A stretch of DNA of 64,000 bases from Calidifontibacillus erzurumensis (GTDB lineage Bacteria; Bacillota; Bacilli; Bacillales; Bacillaceae_J), in assembly GCF_013303125.1 (NCBI RefSeq), contig NZ_JABTTE010000001.1:1-64000 (forward strand), given 5' to 3'. Below the pieces are notes generated by a model. That model saw nothing but the letters and a program-made list of their open reading frames with translations. It ran no database searches and was not told the origin of the DNA. Each line of letters opens with the position of its first letter. Position 1 is the stretch's first letter. Below are positions 18,737-29,265 of the stretch, piece after piece. The translations under genes were made by a program, and so were the position numbers.

Positions 18737-19309
18737 ATGGCTCCTTTATTTAAAAAATCGCTTGTCGTAAATATTGCCATTAAGATTCTTTTCGTTGCCT
18801 TGGCAGTTTTTCTAATTTTTCAAGATACGGCAGCAGAAAATAATGGAGTAAAAGAAAATGTTGAAAAAGATCAATCGGAACAATTACATAATCAAGTTGC
18901 ACCTTTAACTTTGAAAGTGATTTTACAAGAGCATTACCTTGATGGAAACATTAGTGAACAAATTGTGGAAGAAACCATTTGGTCAATGGAAGATTTTTGG
19001 GCACAGTATAGCGATTGGCAACTCGTTGACCAAACAGAAGGTCAAATTACATTTAAAAAAAATATTGATGATATTTCCCCCTTTTTAAAAGCAAACGGAT
19101 ATTTTGGAATTACTGAAGATGGAATTTTATCCATTTTTAAAGGAGTGCCAGGAGAATCAGAGGAAGTCATTCAATCGTTTTTTCAAATAGATGTTAGTAA
19201 ACTAGAAAGCAGACAGCAGGAGGAATTGAAAAAAGGAATACCTGTTGTATCAAAAGAGCATTATATTCAAGTGATTGAAAGCTTTAAAACACTTTCTGTC
19301 AAACAATAG
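18737..19309 (+). CDS. bofC: Forespore protein BofC (bypass-of-forespore C)
   Basis: BofC is exported from the forespore into the intermembrane space and restrains SpoIVB, delaying pro-sigma-K processing by the SpoIVFA/FB complex encoded at the window start. The 190-aa protein has a membrane or signal segment (about 10-28, VNIAIKILFVALAVFLIF), then a BofC domain with TLKVILQEHYLDGNISEQ and a C-terminal alpha/beta part containing GYFGITEDGILSIFKG. The GTG at 18728 is inside the GAGGTGA ribosome site, so the ATG at 18737 is preferred. It is flanked by terminators, so probably monocistronic. Confidence 0.92.
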   Translation: MAPLFKKSLVVNIAIKILFVALAVFLIFQDTAAENNGVKENVEKDQSEQLHNQVAPLTLKVILQEHYLDGNISEQIVEETIWSMEDFWAQYSDWQLVDQTEGQITFKKNIDDISPFLKANGYFGITEDGILSIFKGVPGESEEVIQSFFQIDVSKLESRQQEELKKGIPVVSKEHYIQVIESFKTLSVKQ

Positions 19310-19317
19310 ATCAACTT

Positions 19318-19346
19318 GCTAGGCTTCAGGGTGCCTAGCTTTTTTT
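19318..19346 (+). terminator. Terminator after bofC
   Basis: GCTAGGC (19318-19324) pairs with GCCTAGC (19333-19339), then seven T. Confidence 0.85.
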
Positions 19347-19374
19347 GTCTAAAAAAACGAATTTATGACTTAAC

Positions 19375-19403
19375 TTTTGTTGTATTGGGCTCTACTATAT
19401 AAT
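19375..19403 (+). promoter_or_regulatory. Sigma-A promoter of ruvAB operon
   Basis: TTTTGT (19375-19380), 17 bp, TATAAT (19398-19403). Good -10, weak -35, about 70 bp before ruvA. Confidence 0.5.
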
Positions 19404-19472
19404 TTATATATGATAGAATGTTAAAAGTATATAGAAATACATGTTCGCTTAAGAATAAGGGAGAGGTTTTCT

Positions 19473-20084
19473 TTGATTGAATTTGTAGAAGGAAAAGTCG
19501 ATTATATAAATCCGGAATATATTGTGGTGGACGTTTCTGGGATTGGTTATCAAATTTTTACGCCAAATCCTTATTTGTTTCAAAAATATTTAAATGAAAC
19601 AATTAAAATTTATACATATCAATATGTTAGGGAAGACATGATTGCGTTATACGGTTTTGAAAACCGCCAGGAACGGACTTTATTTGCTAAATTGTTGAAC
19701 GTGTCAGGAATTGGTCCAAAAGGCGGCCTGGCAATTTTGGCAGCTGGACAGCCTGATCTTCTTGTTCAAGCGATCGAAGAAGAAAATGAAAAGTATTTAG
19801 TAAAGTTTCCGGGTGTCGGTAAGAAAACAGCACGACAAATGATTTTAGATTTAAAAGGAAAACTGAGTGATGTATGTTCTGAATTTATGCCAAATTTATT
19901 TAATCATGAACAATTAAATAAAAAAAGCACTTCGGTTTCTCATGAATTAGAGGATGCAATTGAAGCTTTAAAATCACTTGGTTATGCTGAAAAAGAGATT
20001 CAAAAAGTGATTCCGCTCTTGCAAGAAGAACAATTGCCGACAGATCAATATATTAAAAAAGCTTTGCAGTTGCTCTTAAGATAG
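19473..20084 (+). CDS. ruvA: Holliday junction DNA helicase subunit RuvA
   Basis: RuvA binds four-way junctions and loads RuvB rings for branch migration. The 203-aa protein has the N-terminal OB fold ([20 protein letters not shown]), tandem helix-hairpin-helix motifs ([15 protein letters not shown] and [15 protein letters not shown]) and the C-terminal RuvB-binding helical domain. It starts with TTG after AGGGAGAGG. It is 13 bases before ruvB, the standard operon. Confidence 0.97.
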   Translation: MIEFVEGKVDYINPEYIVVDVSGIGYQIFTPNPYLFQKYLNETIKIYTYQYVREDMIALYGFENRQERTLFAKLLNVSGIGPKGGLAILAAGQPDLLVQAIEEENEKYLVKFPGVGKKTARQMILDLKGKLSDVCSEFMPNLFNHEQLNKKSTSVSHELEDAIEALKSLGYAEKEIQKVIPLLQEEQLPTDQYIKKALQLLLR

Positions 20085-20097
20085 GGGATGATTTTCA

Positions 20098-21096
20098 ATG
20101 ACTGAGCGATTGATTTCAAGTGATTACACAGCGGATGAAGATTTGTTTGAGCAAAGCTTGCGTCCAAAGTTTTTAACACAATATATTGGTCAAGAAAAAG
20201 TAAAACAAAATTTACAAGTATTTATCCAAGCTGCAAAAATGCGTAATGAATCATTGGATCATGTATTGCTTTATGGTCCTCCTGGTTTGGGGAAAACGAC
20301 GCTTGCAACAATTATCGCCAATGAAATGAATGTACAAATTAAAACAACTTCCGGTCCAGCGATCGAACGCCCAGGTGATTTAGCAGCAATTTTAACATCT
20401 CTTGGGCCTGGGGACGTCCTTTTCATTGATGAAATTCATCGACTAGATCGCAGTGTCGAGGAAGTGTTATACTCAGCACTGGAAGATTTCTGTATTGATA
20501 TCGTCATTGGGAAAGGGCCAAGTGCAAGATCGATAAAACTAGATTTACCTCCGTTTACAATGGTGGGAGCGACAACTAGAGTCGGTCTATTGACAGCTCC
20601 TCTTAGAGATCGATTTGGTGTCCATTGTAGGTTGGAATACTATGAAGTGTATGAACTTGCAAAAATTGTAACACGTACAGCTGATATTTTTTCCGTAGAA
20701 ATTGACAGTCTAGCTGCAGAAGAAATTGCGCGCCGCTCCCGAGGAACGCCGCGGATTGCTAACCGGTTGTTAAAAAGAGTTCGCGATTTTGCACAAGTAA
20801 AAGGGAATGGTACAATAACAATGGAATTGGCTCTCAACGCACTCGAACAGCTTCAAATTGATCCACTTGGTTTAGACCATATTGACCATAAATTACTGCT
20901 TGGAATTATTGAAAAGTTTCAAGGAGGGCCGGTTGGACTTGAAGCGATTGCGGCTACAATAGGAGAAGAAGCACATACAATAGAAGAGGTTTATGAACCA
21001 TATCTTTTACAAATCGGCTTCTTAGTGCGAACACCACGCGGTAGGGTTGTAACACCTCAGGCCTATCAACATTTCCATATGGAGGTGCCAAAGTAA
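20098..21096 (+). CDS. ruvB: Holliday junction DNA helicase ATPase RuvB
   Basis: RuvB is the hexameric AAA+ motor for branch migration with RuvA. The 332-aa protein has Walker [10 protein letters not shown] (60-68), Walker [10 protein letters not shown], sensor 1 GATTR and the arginine-finger region APLRDRFG, followed by a winged-helix C-terminal domain. It overlaps the next small gene by one base. Confidence 0.98.
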   Translation: MTERLISSDYTADEDLFEQSLRPKFLTQYIGQEKVKQNLQVFIQAAKMRNESLDHVLLYGPPGLGKTTLATIIANEMNVQIKTTSGPAIERPGDLAAILTSLGPGDVLFIDEIHRLDRSVEEVLYSALEDFCIDIVIGKGPSARSIKLDLPPFTMVGATTRVGLLTAPLRDRFGVHCRLEYYEVYELAKIVTRTADIFSVEIDSLAAEEIARRSRGTPRIANRLLKRVRDFAQVKGNGTITMELALNALEQLQIDPLGLDHIDHKLLLGIIEKFQGGPVGLEAIAATIGEEAHTIEEVYEPYLLQIGFLVRTPRGRVVTPQAYQHFHMEVPK

Positions 21097-21287
21097 TGGG
21101 GAAAATGTTAATGCTCATGGGCATTATCTTAATTATTGTCGGAGCTTTGTGGCAATTCATTGGCAAACTTCCGGGAGATATTGTGATAAAAAAAGGAAAT
21201 ACTACTTTTTATTTCCCGATTGTAACATCAATTGTTATTAGTATTGTTTTATCGTTAATATTTTATGTAATCGGACGTTTTCGCTAA
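21096..21287 (+). CDS. DUF2905 small membrane protein
   Basis: A 63-aa protein with two membrane segments (about 3-22 and 42-60) joined by the short polar loop GKLPGDIVIKKGNTTFYFP, the signature of the DUF2905 family. Its function is unknown. The start overlaps the ruvB stop by one base and queA follows 21 bases later, so it is part of the ruvAB-queA-tgt operon, its usual place in Bacillaceae. Confidence 0.9.
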   Translation: MGKMLMLMGIILIIVGALWQFIGKLPGDIVIKKGNTTFYFPIVTSIVISIVLSLIFYVIGRFR

Positions 21288-21308
21288 ATTTTTCATAAGG
21301 AGACTAGC

Positions 21309-23497
<2,189 letters not shown>

Positions 23498-23575
23498 CAT
23501 GAGGCTATCCCGCGTGAATAGGTCTACTCTCATTTAATCAAATACATAGATATGTCTGAAAGGGGTGATTCATAG

Positions 23576-23836
23576 ATGAATACACTTGTGCAATTATTGC
23601 CGTTGATTGCAATGTTTGCAATTTTCTACTTCTTGCTAATTCGTCCACAGCAAAAGCGTCAAAAAGCAATTCAAACAATGCAAGCGAATCTCCAAAAGAA
23701 TGATAAAGTTGTTACAATTGGTGGCCTTCATGGCATTATCGATTCAATTGATGAGGACAAAGTTGTCATTAGATGCGGAGACGGCTCGAAGTTAACATAT
23801 GACCGTGCAGCCATTCGCGAGGTAAAAAATGACTAA
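23576..23836 (+). CDS. yajC: Preprotein translocase subunit YajC
   Basis: An 86-aa protein with an N-terminal membrane helix (LLPLIAMFAIFYFLLIRPQ) and the conserved cytoplasmic part QKRQKAIQTMQANLQKNDKV. YajC (YrbF) associates with SecDF and YidC; secDF itself lies at 29266. The ATG follows AAAGGGGTG. It ends the ruvA-yajC operon and is followed by a terminator. Confidence 0.96.
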   Translation: MNTLVQLLPLIAMFAIFYFLLIRPQQKRQKAIQTMQANLQKNDKVVTIGGLHGIIDSIDEDKVVIRCGDGSKLTYDRAAIREVKND

Positions 23837-23841
23837 TCGAA

Positions 23842-23867
23842 AAGGCTCCTTTTTGGAGCCTTCTTTA
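23842..23867 (+). terminator. Terminator after yajC
   Basis: AAGGCTCC (23842-23849) pairs with GGAGCCTT (23855-23862), followed by CTTT. Confidence 0.8.
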
Positions 23868-23974
23868 CTTAAGATAGAAAAAACTTGAGTGCGGCACCTT
23901 GCAAAAAAAGTCATCAAAACTCTGGTACATTTTAAAATCACATACAAGAAGGCGAGACATACGTCATTTCAGCC

Positions 23975-24004
23975 AACTCCCATTTGTTACTTATAGTGGG
24001 AGTT
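23975..24004 (-). terminator. Hairpin at 3' end of yrbG
   Basis: AACTCCCA (23975-23982) and TGGGAGTT (23997-24004) form an 8-bp perfect stem just past the yrbG stop on the minus strand. The T-tail is weak. Confidence 0.55.
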
Positions 24005-24021
24005 AGTTGTCACTAATATCA

Positions 24022-24684
24022 CTATTTTTCATCTTTAATATCTACAAAAAGCTCTCCGTTTCCATCGATGGTACAATACGTGATTTTTTTTATATCTCTA
24101 TACCCTAACTTCCTCAATTCTTGGCGCAGCCATAAATTTGTGCGATTAATGCGCTTCAATTGATCTTCTTGAATTTTTCCATCCTTTATTAACGGAAAAG
24201 GATGACTTGCTCCTCTATTTTCCTCATTATTATTTTTGTTTTTCTCAAAAACCGAAAGTTTACCTGAAGTTTCTAAAATTGCAAATTCAACATCAGCGAC
24301 AGTTCTTATATTTTTTTCTCTTAACTGCGTTAAAAGATCATCAATATTATAGCGCTGTTTTCTCATCTCTTTATCATTAATTTTCCCTTGGTCAATGATT
24401 AAAGACGGATGGCCATCTAAACAATCGCGGATTTTCTGGCTTTTTAAAGAAAGAATGGACAATGCAAGTTGAATGACTAAGAGCAACAACATCGGTAAAA
24501 TCGTAATGAATAATGGTTGATTCGGCTTTTCAATAGCAAGAACCGCCAGTTCACCGATCATGATAAAAACAACTAAATCTAAAAGGCTTAATTCTCCGAC
24601 CTCTCTTTTACCCATTAATCGGAAGATAACTACCATCAACATGTAAAGGAAAAAAGTTCGAAATACGATCGTCCATACTTCCAT
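24022..24684 (-). CDS. yrbG: DUF421 / YetF-type membrane protein YrbG
   Basis: A 220-aa protein with about three membrane helices in the first 80 residues (TIVFRTFFLYMLMVVIFRLM, LLDLVVFIMIGELAVLAI, FITILPMLLLLVIQLALSIL) and the cytoplasmic YetF-type domain with HPSLIIDQGKIN and NLWLRQELRKLG. The family is widespread in spore formers; function is unknown. It is encoded opposite to its neighbours, next to yajC and yrzE as in B. subtilis. Confidence 0.88.
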   Translation of the reverse strand: MEVWTIVFRTFFLYMLMVVIFRLMGKREVGELSLLDLVVFIMIGELAVLAIEKPNQPLFITILPMLLLLVIQLALSILSLKSQKIRDCLDGHPSLIIDQGKINDKEMRKQRYNIDDLLTQLREKNIRTVADVEFAILETSGKLSVFEKNKNNNEENRGASHPFPLIKDGKIQEDQLKRINRTNLWLRQELRKLGYRDIKKITYCTIDGNGELFVDIKDEK

Positions 24685-24875
24685 CTATAACCGCACTCCT
24701 TATATTCTTAAAAGCTCATTATTTGCAATAACTTAATATCTCTATTAGTTTGTCGCTTTTTATTGATAATGATGAATCAAAGTTTTTCCATTTCATTTGT
24801 TCTAAAATATGCCAAGCTGAATAAGTTTTTAATAAAGGTTGAACAACCCTTAGGGTATGTAAAGGAGGCGGATAA

Positions 24876-25253
24876 ATGGAAAAAAATTCGTTCTCGGCAA
24901 TTTTATATGGTGTCATCACAACATTTATTATTGTAATTGTCTCTAGTGTTGTATTATCTCTTTTGCTTCGGTTTTCAAATATTCAAGAATCGTCGTTAAC
25001 ATGGGTTGTTTTAACCCTTTCATTTCTTGCACTATTTATTGGTGGATTCGTTTCAGGAGGCAAAGGGAAGAAAAAAGGCTGGCTTGTCGGGGGTGGAACA
25101 GGTCTTTTATTTACGATATTAGTATTTCTTGTTCAGTTTTTAGGATATCAAACTGGATTCTCGATTGAACAATTACTTTACCATCTTGGTTATATTGTTA
25201 CAGCAGTATTAGGTGGAATGATCGGTGTAAATATGACCGGAAAAAGAGCATAG
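24876..25253 (+). CDS. yrzE: TIGR04086 family membrane protein YrzE
   Basis: A 125-aa protein with four predicted membrane helices and a central glycine-rich positive loop (GGKGKKKGWLVGGGTG), the pattern of the TIGR04086 family. Function unknown. The ATG follows AAAGGAGGCGG, a strong ribosome site. It has its own terminator and no operon partner. Symbol by position and family resemblance to B. subtilis YrzE. Confidence 0.8.
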   Translation: MEKNSFSAILYGVITTFIIVIVSSVVLSLLLRFSNIQESSLTWVVLTLSFLALFIGGFVSGGKGKKKGWLVGGGTGLLFTILVFLVQFLGYQTGFSIEQLLYHLGYIVTAVLGGMIGVNMTGKRA

Positions 25254-25263
25254 ATGAACATGG

Positions 25264-25294
25264 GGATGAAATAGCTTTATTTCATCCTTTTTTA
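25264..25294 (+). terminator. Terminator after yrzE
   Basis: GGATGAAAT (25264-25272) pairs with ATTTCATCC (25279-25287), followed by a T-run. Confidence 0.85.
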
Positions 25295-25398
25295 TTGCAT
25301 CGTGCGACCGATTTTATGTTTTCACTATATACAAGCCGTTACCAAAAGTAAACAAGCTTAATATTTAAATAACAAAAAGGAAATGAGGTGATAAAAAA

Positions 25399-26814
25399 TT
25401 GCCTTGCCGAAAATGTAATGGACATGATTGTAATTGTTGCGAAGATGAGCATAAAAGAAAAAAGAAAAAAAAGAAGAAAAAGAAAAATCACAAAGGATGT
25501 AGAGGCCCTCAAGGACCACAAGGACCAAGAGGAAAAAAAGGTCCAAGAGGTGACCAAGGTCCACAAGGTAATCAAGGTCCCCAAGGTGACCAAGGTCCAC
25601 AAGGTAATCAAGGTCCCCAAGGTGATCAAGGTCCCCAAGGTGATCAAGGTCCAAGAGGAAACCAAGGTCCCCAAGGCGATCAAGGTCCAAGAGGTGACCA
25701 AGGTCCACAAGGTAATCAAGGTCCACAAGGTGACCAAGGTCCACAAGGTAATCAAGGTCCCCAAGGTGATCAAGGTCCCCAAGGTGATCAAGGTCCAAGA
25801 GGAAACCAAGGTCCCCAAGGCGATCAAGGTCCAAGAGGTGACCAAGGTCCGCAAGGCGACCAAGGCCCCCAAGGCGACCAAGGTCCGCAAGGCGATCAAG
25901 GACCACAAGGTGAATCAGGCTCCAATTTCATAATTTCTGAAAATAGAATATATGTTTTAAATGCTTTTGTTTTGGTATCAGTGATTGACGGGTTTACTAA
26001 TGCAGTTGTTGATAATATTCCAGTTGGATTATTTCCGGCAGATATCGCTGTAAATCCAGCTACGAATAGATTTTACGTAACAAATAGCCTTTTTGGCGGT
26101 GTCAGTGTTTTTGACGGAGAAACAAATATGTTTATAGATTTTATAAGTGCAGGAAATTTACCAATAGGTGTTGCCGTAAATAAAGTGACGAATCGGATTT
26201 TTGTAGCAAATTCAGGAAGTGATACTGTATTGGTTATTGATGGATTTACAAACACTGAAATTACGACTATTCCAGTTGGTAATCTACCAAGGTTACTTGC
26301 AGTAAATCCTATCACTAATCGAATATATGTTACAAATGGAGACGATAATACAGTTTCAGTTATTAATGGAAATACCAATATAGTCGTTGCAACTGTCACT
26401 GTAGGGACTAACCCTTTCGGTATTGCTGTCAATCCATTAATGAATGCGGTTTATGTGGTAAACAATGGTTCTAATACCATTTCAGTTATAAATGGAACTA
26501 CCAATACAGTAGTCGATACGATAACGGTTGAAGCGGACCCAGTATTTATTGATGTGAATCCTTTTACAAACCGTATTTACGTTTCACACATCTCTGGGAA
26601 TATTGCAGTTATTGACGGATTTACGAATTCGGTCATCGAGGTGATTCCAGGAGGAGGAACTCTTGAGGGGGTTGGTGTTAATCCTTTGACAAATACAGTT
26701 TATGTTGTCAATCAATCAGCCAATAGTGTCTTAGTTATAGATGGAATAACGAATACAATCATTTCAAATATTCCAGTTGGCTCATCTCCTACTGCGATTG
26801 CGGTTAATCCTTAA
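25399..26814 (+). CDS. Collagen-like / YVTN beta-propeller surface protein
   Basis: A 471-aa protein in three parts. Residues 1-35 are cysteine-rich and then poly-basic ([20 protein letters not shown] followed by nine lysines). Residues about 36-173 are uninterrupted Gly-X-Y repeats, mostly GPQGDQ and GPQGNQ, expected to form a collagen triple helix. Residues about 178-471 hold seven YVTN-type repeats of about 41 residues (IYVTN...VINGNTN...VG), enough to close a seven-bladed propeller. There is no signal peptide. The TTG start follows GAGGTGATAAAAA. Collagen-like glycoproteins of this kind are typical of spore exosporium; surface location is inference. It is an insertion relative to B. subtilis gene order. 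Confidence 0.85.
   Translation: MPCRKCNGHDCNCCEDEHKRKKKKKKKKKNHKGCRGPQGPQGPRGKKGPRGDQGPQGNQGPQGDQGPQGNQGPQGDQGPQGDQGPRGNQGPQGDQGPRGDQGPQGNQGPQGDQGPQGNQGPQGDQGPQGDQGPRGNQGPQGDQGPRGDQGPQGDQGPQGDQGPQGDQGPQGESGSNFIISENRIYVLNAFVLVSVIDGFTNAVVDNIPVGLFPADIAVNPATNRFYVTNSLFGGVSVFDGETNMFIDFISAGNLPIGVAVNKVTNRIFVANSGSDTVLVIDGFTNTEITTIPVGNLPRLLAVNPITNRIYVTNGDDNTVSVINGNTNIVVATVTVGTNPFGIAVNPLMNAVYVVNNGSNTISVINGTTNTVVDTITVEADPVFIDVNPFTNRIYVSHISGNIAVIDGFTNSVIEVIPGGGTLEGVGVNPLTNTVYVVNQSANSVLVIDGITNTIISNIPVGSSPTAIAVNP
25549..25836 (+). repeat. Near-exact 144-bp tandem duplication in the collagen region
   Basis: The 144-bp segment 25549-25692 (48 residues, eight GXYGXY hexads) is repeated at 25693-25836 with the same hexad order (D,N,D,N,D,D,N,D with R at the same places). 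The copies differ at about one base. This lies on top of the 9- and 18-bp periodicity of the collagen repeat. Confidence 0.9.
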
Positions 26815-26836
26815 GATGTAAATGAAAATTAAATGA

Positions 26837-26868
26837 AAAGGCTTCCCAAAATGGAAGCCTTTGTAATT
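26837..26868 (+). terminator. Terminator after the collagen-like gene
   Basis: AAAGGCTTCC (26837-26846) pairs with GGAAGCCTTT (26853-26862) with a 6-nt loop and a T-rich tail. Confidence 0.85.
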
Positions 26869-26993
26869 TTACATCAATTAGGAATGAATTCGATAGAAAC
26901 TTGACCTGAACCTTTATAAATTACATTGTTTTAGTTAGTTATTCCCTTTAGTCTACTTGATTAAAATTACAACATATTGACTATTTTCAAATA

Positions 26994-28583
26994 TCATCGC
27001 TTTTTTCTATTTGGGAAGAAAAGTGCTAGCTTCGAACCAAAAACAGGTATTCGTTTTACCTCTTCTTTGACGACTAATCGAAATGCTGCTAGAAATACAA
27101 AATAAGCAATGGAAGTTATTAAAATTCCAATGACTGTTCGAACAGGTAGAGAGGCTTCTAACAAGTAATGTTCAAATACATAACCTCCGATGATGCCGGA
27201 AGCAATCATCGTCACAATACTTTTTATAAAATCTTTAACATAAAACGTAAAGCTGATCGTTTTAATAATTGTTGCAAAATGGAGAAGTGTAACTAACAAA
27301 ATGCCAAGAATTATTGCAATGGCCACTCCAATAATACCGAATTCAGGTCTAGAGGCAAAAGCGAAAATGGCGACAATTTTTACGAATGCACCAACCAAAC
27401 TGTTTAGCATGGCAGCTTTTGCAAGGTCAAGTGCTTGAAGTGTTGCCTGTAATGGACCTTGAAAATATAAAAGTAAGAAAAATGGCGCCATCATTTGCAC
27501 AAACACAGCAGGCTTTGTAGTACGGAACATCAATTCCATGATTGGATTAGCAAATACGTACAAGACGACCATTGATAACCCGCCGGTAACTAATGTTAGG
27601 CGCAGAGCTTGCTGTAAGCGGTGTTCAATGGATAAAAATTGTCCTCTTGCCGCCGCTTCACTTATGGCTGGGACTAATGAAACTGAAAGCGAAGTGGTAA
27701 CAAAAGATGGTAATAAAAGCAGCGGTATCGCATAACCGGTCAATTCTCCATATTGTTTTGTAGCTACAGTTGTGGCGATGCCGGCAAGAGCCAAACTTTG
27801 GGAAACAACGATCGGTTCGAAAAAATAAGAAATAGATCCGATTAAGCGGCTTCCCGTTGTTGGCAATGCAATTCTTAAAAGGTCATTTAAAGTATTTTTG
27901 CCCTCTTTTATTTGTTGAAAAAAGTTTCTTCGTACTTTGATTCGTTTTTTCCTTTTGAACATGGCGATCATATAAAGCAAGGATGCAAATTCGCCACAGA
28001 CGGCAGAAATCATGGCACCTGCTGCTGCATATTCTACTCCATAAGGCAAAAGAGCTTTTGTAAAGACAGCCACTAAAGCGATTCGTACAATTTGTTCAAT
28101 GACTTGGGAATAAGCGGCAGGCCGCATATTTTGTAAGCCTTGAAAATAACCTCGCAATACTGAAGATAAGGCGATGATCGGTACAATCGGTGCGATCGCC
28201 ATCAATGGATAATACGTACGATCGTCGGTAAGAAGCGAGTGGGCCAAAATTGGAGCGACTATTATTAACCCGACAGTAAAAATGATGCTAGTGACACTAG
28301 TAATGGCTAAAGAAACAACGAGTATTTTTTTTATCTTCCGTTGATCGCCAACCGCATCAGCTTCGGCAACAAGTTTTGAAATGGCAACTGGCAAACCTAA
28401 TTGGGTGAGCGTAATCGTTAAAAGAAAAGTTGGCAGTGCCATCATGTAAAGGCCGACGCCTTCTTCACCCATTATTCTTGCTACGACAATACGGTTCACA
28501 AAACCGAGAAAACGTGTAATAAGTCCGGCCATTATTAATATGAGCGTTCCTCGTAAAAAACTCTGTTTAAACTTGTTAGACAT
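26994..28583 (-). CDS. spoVB: Stage V sporulation protein B (SpoVB), MOP-family lipid flippase
   Basis: SpoVB is a polysaccharide-transporter/MATE-like membrane protein of the MOP superfamily needed for spore cortex synthesis, thought to flip lipid-linked precursor. The 529-aa protein has about 14 membrane helices and family sequences RFLGFVNRIVVARIMGEEGVGLYMMA, split here as RFLGFVNRIV and GEEGVGLYMM, and PIVPIIALSSVLRGYFQG. The ATG at 28583 follows GGGACGGA; a TTG at 28601 is in frame but lacks a ribosome site. It diverges from comN, the conserved arrangement. Confidence 0.93.
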   Translation of the reverse strand: MSNKFKQSFLRGTLILIMAGLITRFLGFVNRIVVARIMGEEGVGLYMMALPTFLLTITLTQLGLPVAISKLVAEADAVGDQRKIKKILVVSLAITSVTSIIFTVGLIIVAPILAHSLLTDDRTYYPLMAIAPIVPIIALSSVLRGYFQGLQNMRPAAYSQVIEQIVRIALVAVFTKALLPYGVEYAAAGAMISAVCGEFASLLYMIAMFKRKKRIKVRRNFFQQIKEGKNTLNDLLRIALPTTGSRLIGSISYFFEPIVVSQSLALAGIATTVATKQYGELTGYAIPLLLLPSFVTTSLSVSLVPAISEAAARGQFLSIEHRLQQALRLTLVTGGLSMVVLYVFANPIMELMFRTTKPAVFVQMMAPFFLLLYFQGPLQATLQALDLAKAAMLNSLVGAFVKIVAIFAFASRPEFGIIGVAIAIILGILLVTLLHFATIIKTISFTFYVKDFIKSIVTMIASGIIGGYVFEHYLLEASLPVRTVIGILITSIAYFVFLAAFRLVVKEEVKRIPVFGSKLALFFPNRKKR

Positions 28584-28682
28584 TTCCGTCCCTGCCTTCA
28601 AATTTGTAGCGATATTCGTTACAATAATTTATATGCGATAGCAAGAGGCAAGCATGACAAGTTTTGATTGGGAGGGGAAAAC

Positions 28683-28970
28683 ATGGAAGGTGCCAGGCAT
28701 CCCATCGATTTTTATAAACAACAAGTAGAACCTGCACTTCAAAGCAAAATGGAAGAGTTTAAGCTTTTAGGCTATGACCGTGTTACAATGGAGGAGCTAT
28801 GGGATTGTTTGCAAGTTAAAAAATGGAAGAAAAAAGAAGACAAGCAGCTTCATGAGGTAGTTGCCGATATTTTATCTTTAAAAGTAAGTGAATATATGAG
28901 CTATTTGACAATAGAAGCTTTCAAAGGACCGGATTATTTCAGCCAGTATTTTAATGAGGAAGAAATTTAA
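28683..28970 (+). CDS. comN: Post-transcriptional regulator ComN
   Basis: A 95-aa protein of the ComN (YrzD) family, which in B. subtilis acts on comE operon mRNA and so on competence, and localises with DivIVA. It shows the family opening RHPIDFYKQQVEPALQSKMEE and KLLGYDRVTMEELWDCL with KKWKKKEDKQLHE. The ATG at 28683 lies behind GGGAGGGG. It sits between spoVB and secDF as in B. subtilis. Confidence 0.87.
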   Translation: MEGARHPIDFYKQQVEPALQSKMEEFKLLGYDRVTMEELWDCLQVKKWKKKEDKQLHEVVADILSLKVSEYMSYLTIEAFKGPDYFSQYFNEEEI

Positions 28971-29069
28971 AATGTGATTGAAATTGTGGTTGCAGTATTA
29001 ATAGTAATTGGTTTCAGAATCATGCCAAATTTCATAACCGTTGCAACATGAATACGTTTGAAAATGAGA

Positions 29070-29106
29070 AATAAATGTCAATTTTGAGAACAAATTGACA
29101 TTTATT
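29070..29106. promoter_or_regulatory. 15-bp perfect palindrome upstream of secDF
   Basis: AATAAATGTCAATTT (29070-29084) is repeated exactly inverted at 29092-29106, with 7 bp between. The right arm contains the -35 box TTGACA of the secDF promoter. No T-run follows, so it does not look like a comN terminator. An operator is the simplest reading; the binding protein is unknown. Confidence 0.6.
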
Positions 29107-29124
29107 GCGCGAGTTTTCTATAAT
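29095..29124 (+). promoter_or_regulatory. Strong sigma-A promoter of secDF
   Basis: TTGACA (29095-29100), 18 bp, TATAAT (29119-29124): consensus boxes. The predicted start near 29131 leaves a leader of about 135 nt before secDF. Confidence 0.75.
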
Positions 29125-29170
29125 GAACATATTGAATTTATTTTATTTACATAAAATTTGCGATGGTGGA

Positions 29171-29196
29171 AACGGGGAATAACCCGTTGTTTTTTC
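29171..29196 (+). terminator. Hairpin and T-run in the secDF leader
   Basis: AACGGG (29171-29176) pairs with CCCGTT (29183-29188), followed by GTTTTTTC. It lies between promoter and gene, so it could be a leader terminator (attenuator). Confidence 0.5.
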
Positions 29197-29265
29197 GTGT
29201 AGATTTACAATGATTTGGTGATTTCTGCTGCATCAGCGCTTTTTGTTCTAGAAGGAGGAACTATT

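Noticed and set aside
24685-24875. Small gene between yrbG and yrzE
   Set aside because: The only frame is antisense to the yrzE start and has no ribosome site; nothing else is seen there.
25339-25908. Two long minus-strand open frames opposite the collagen gene
   Set aside because: They translate the Gly-X-Y repeat backwards into Leu/Thr- or Leu/Asp-rich repeats and have no ribosome sites; they are shadows of the repeat.
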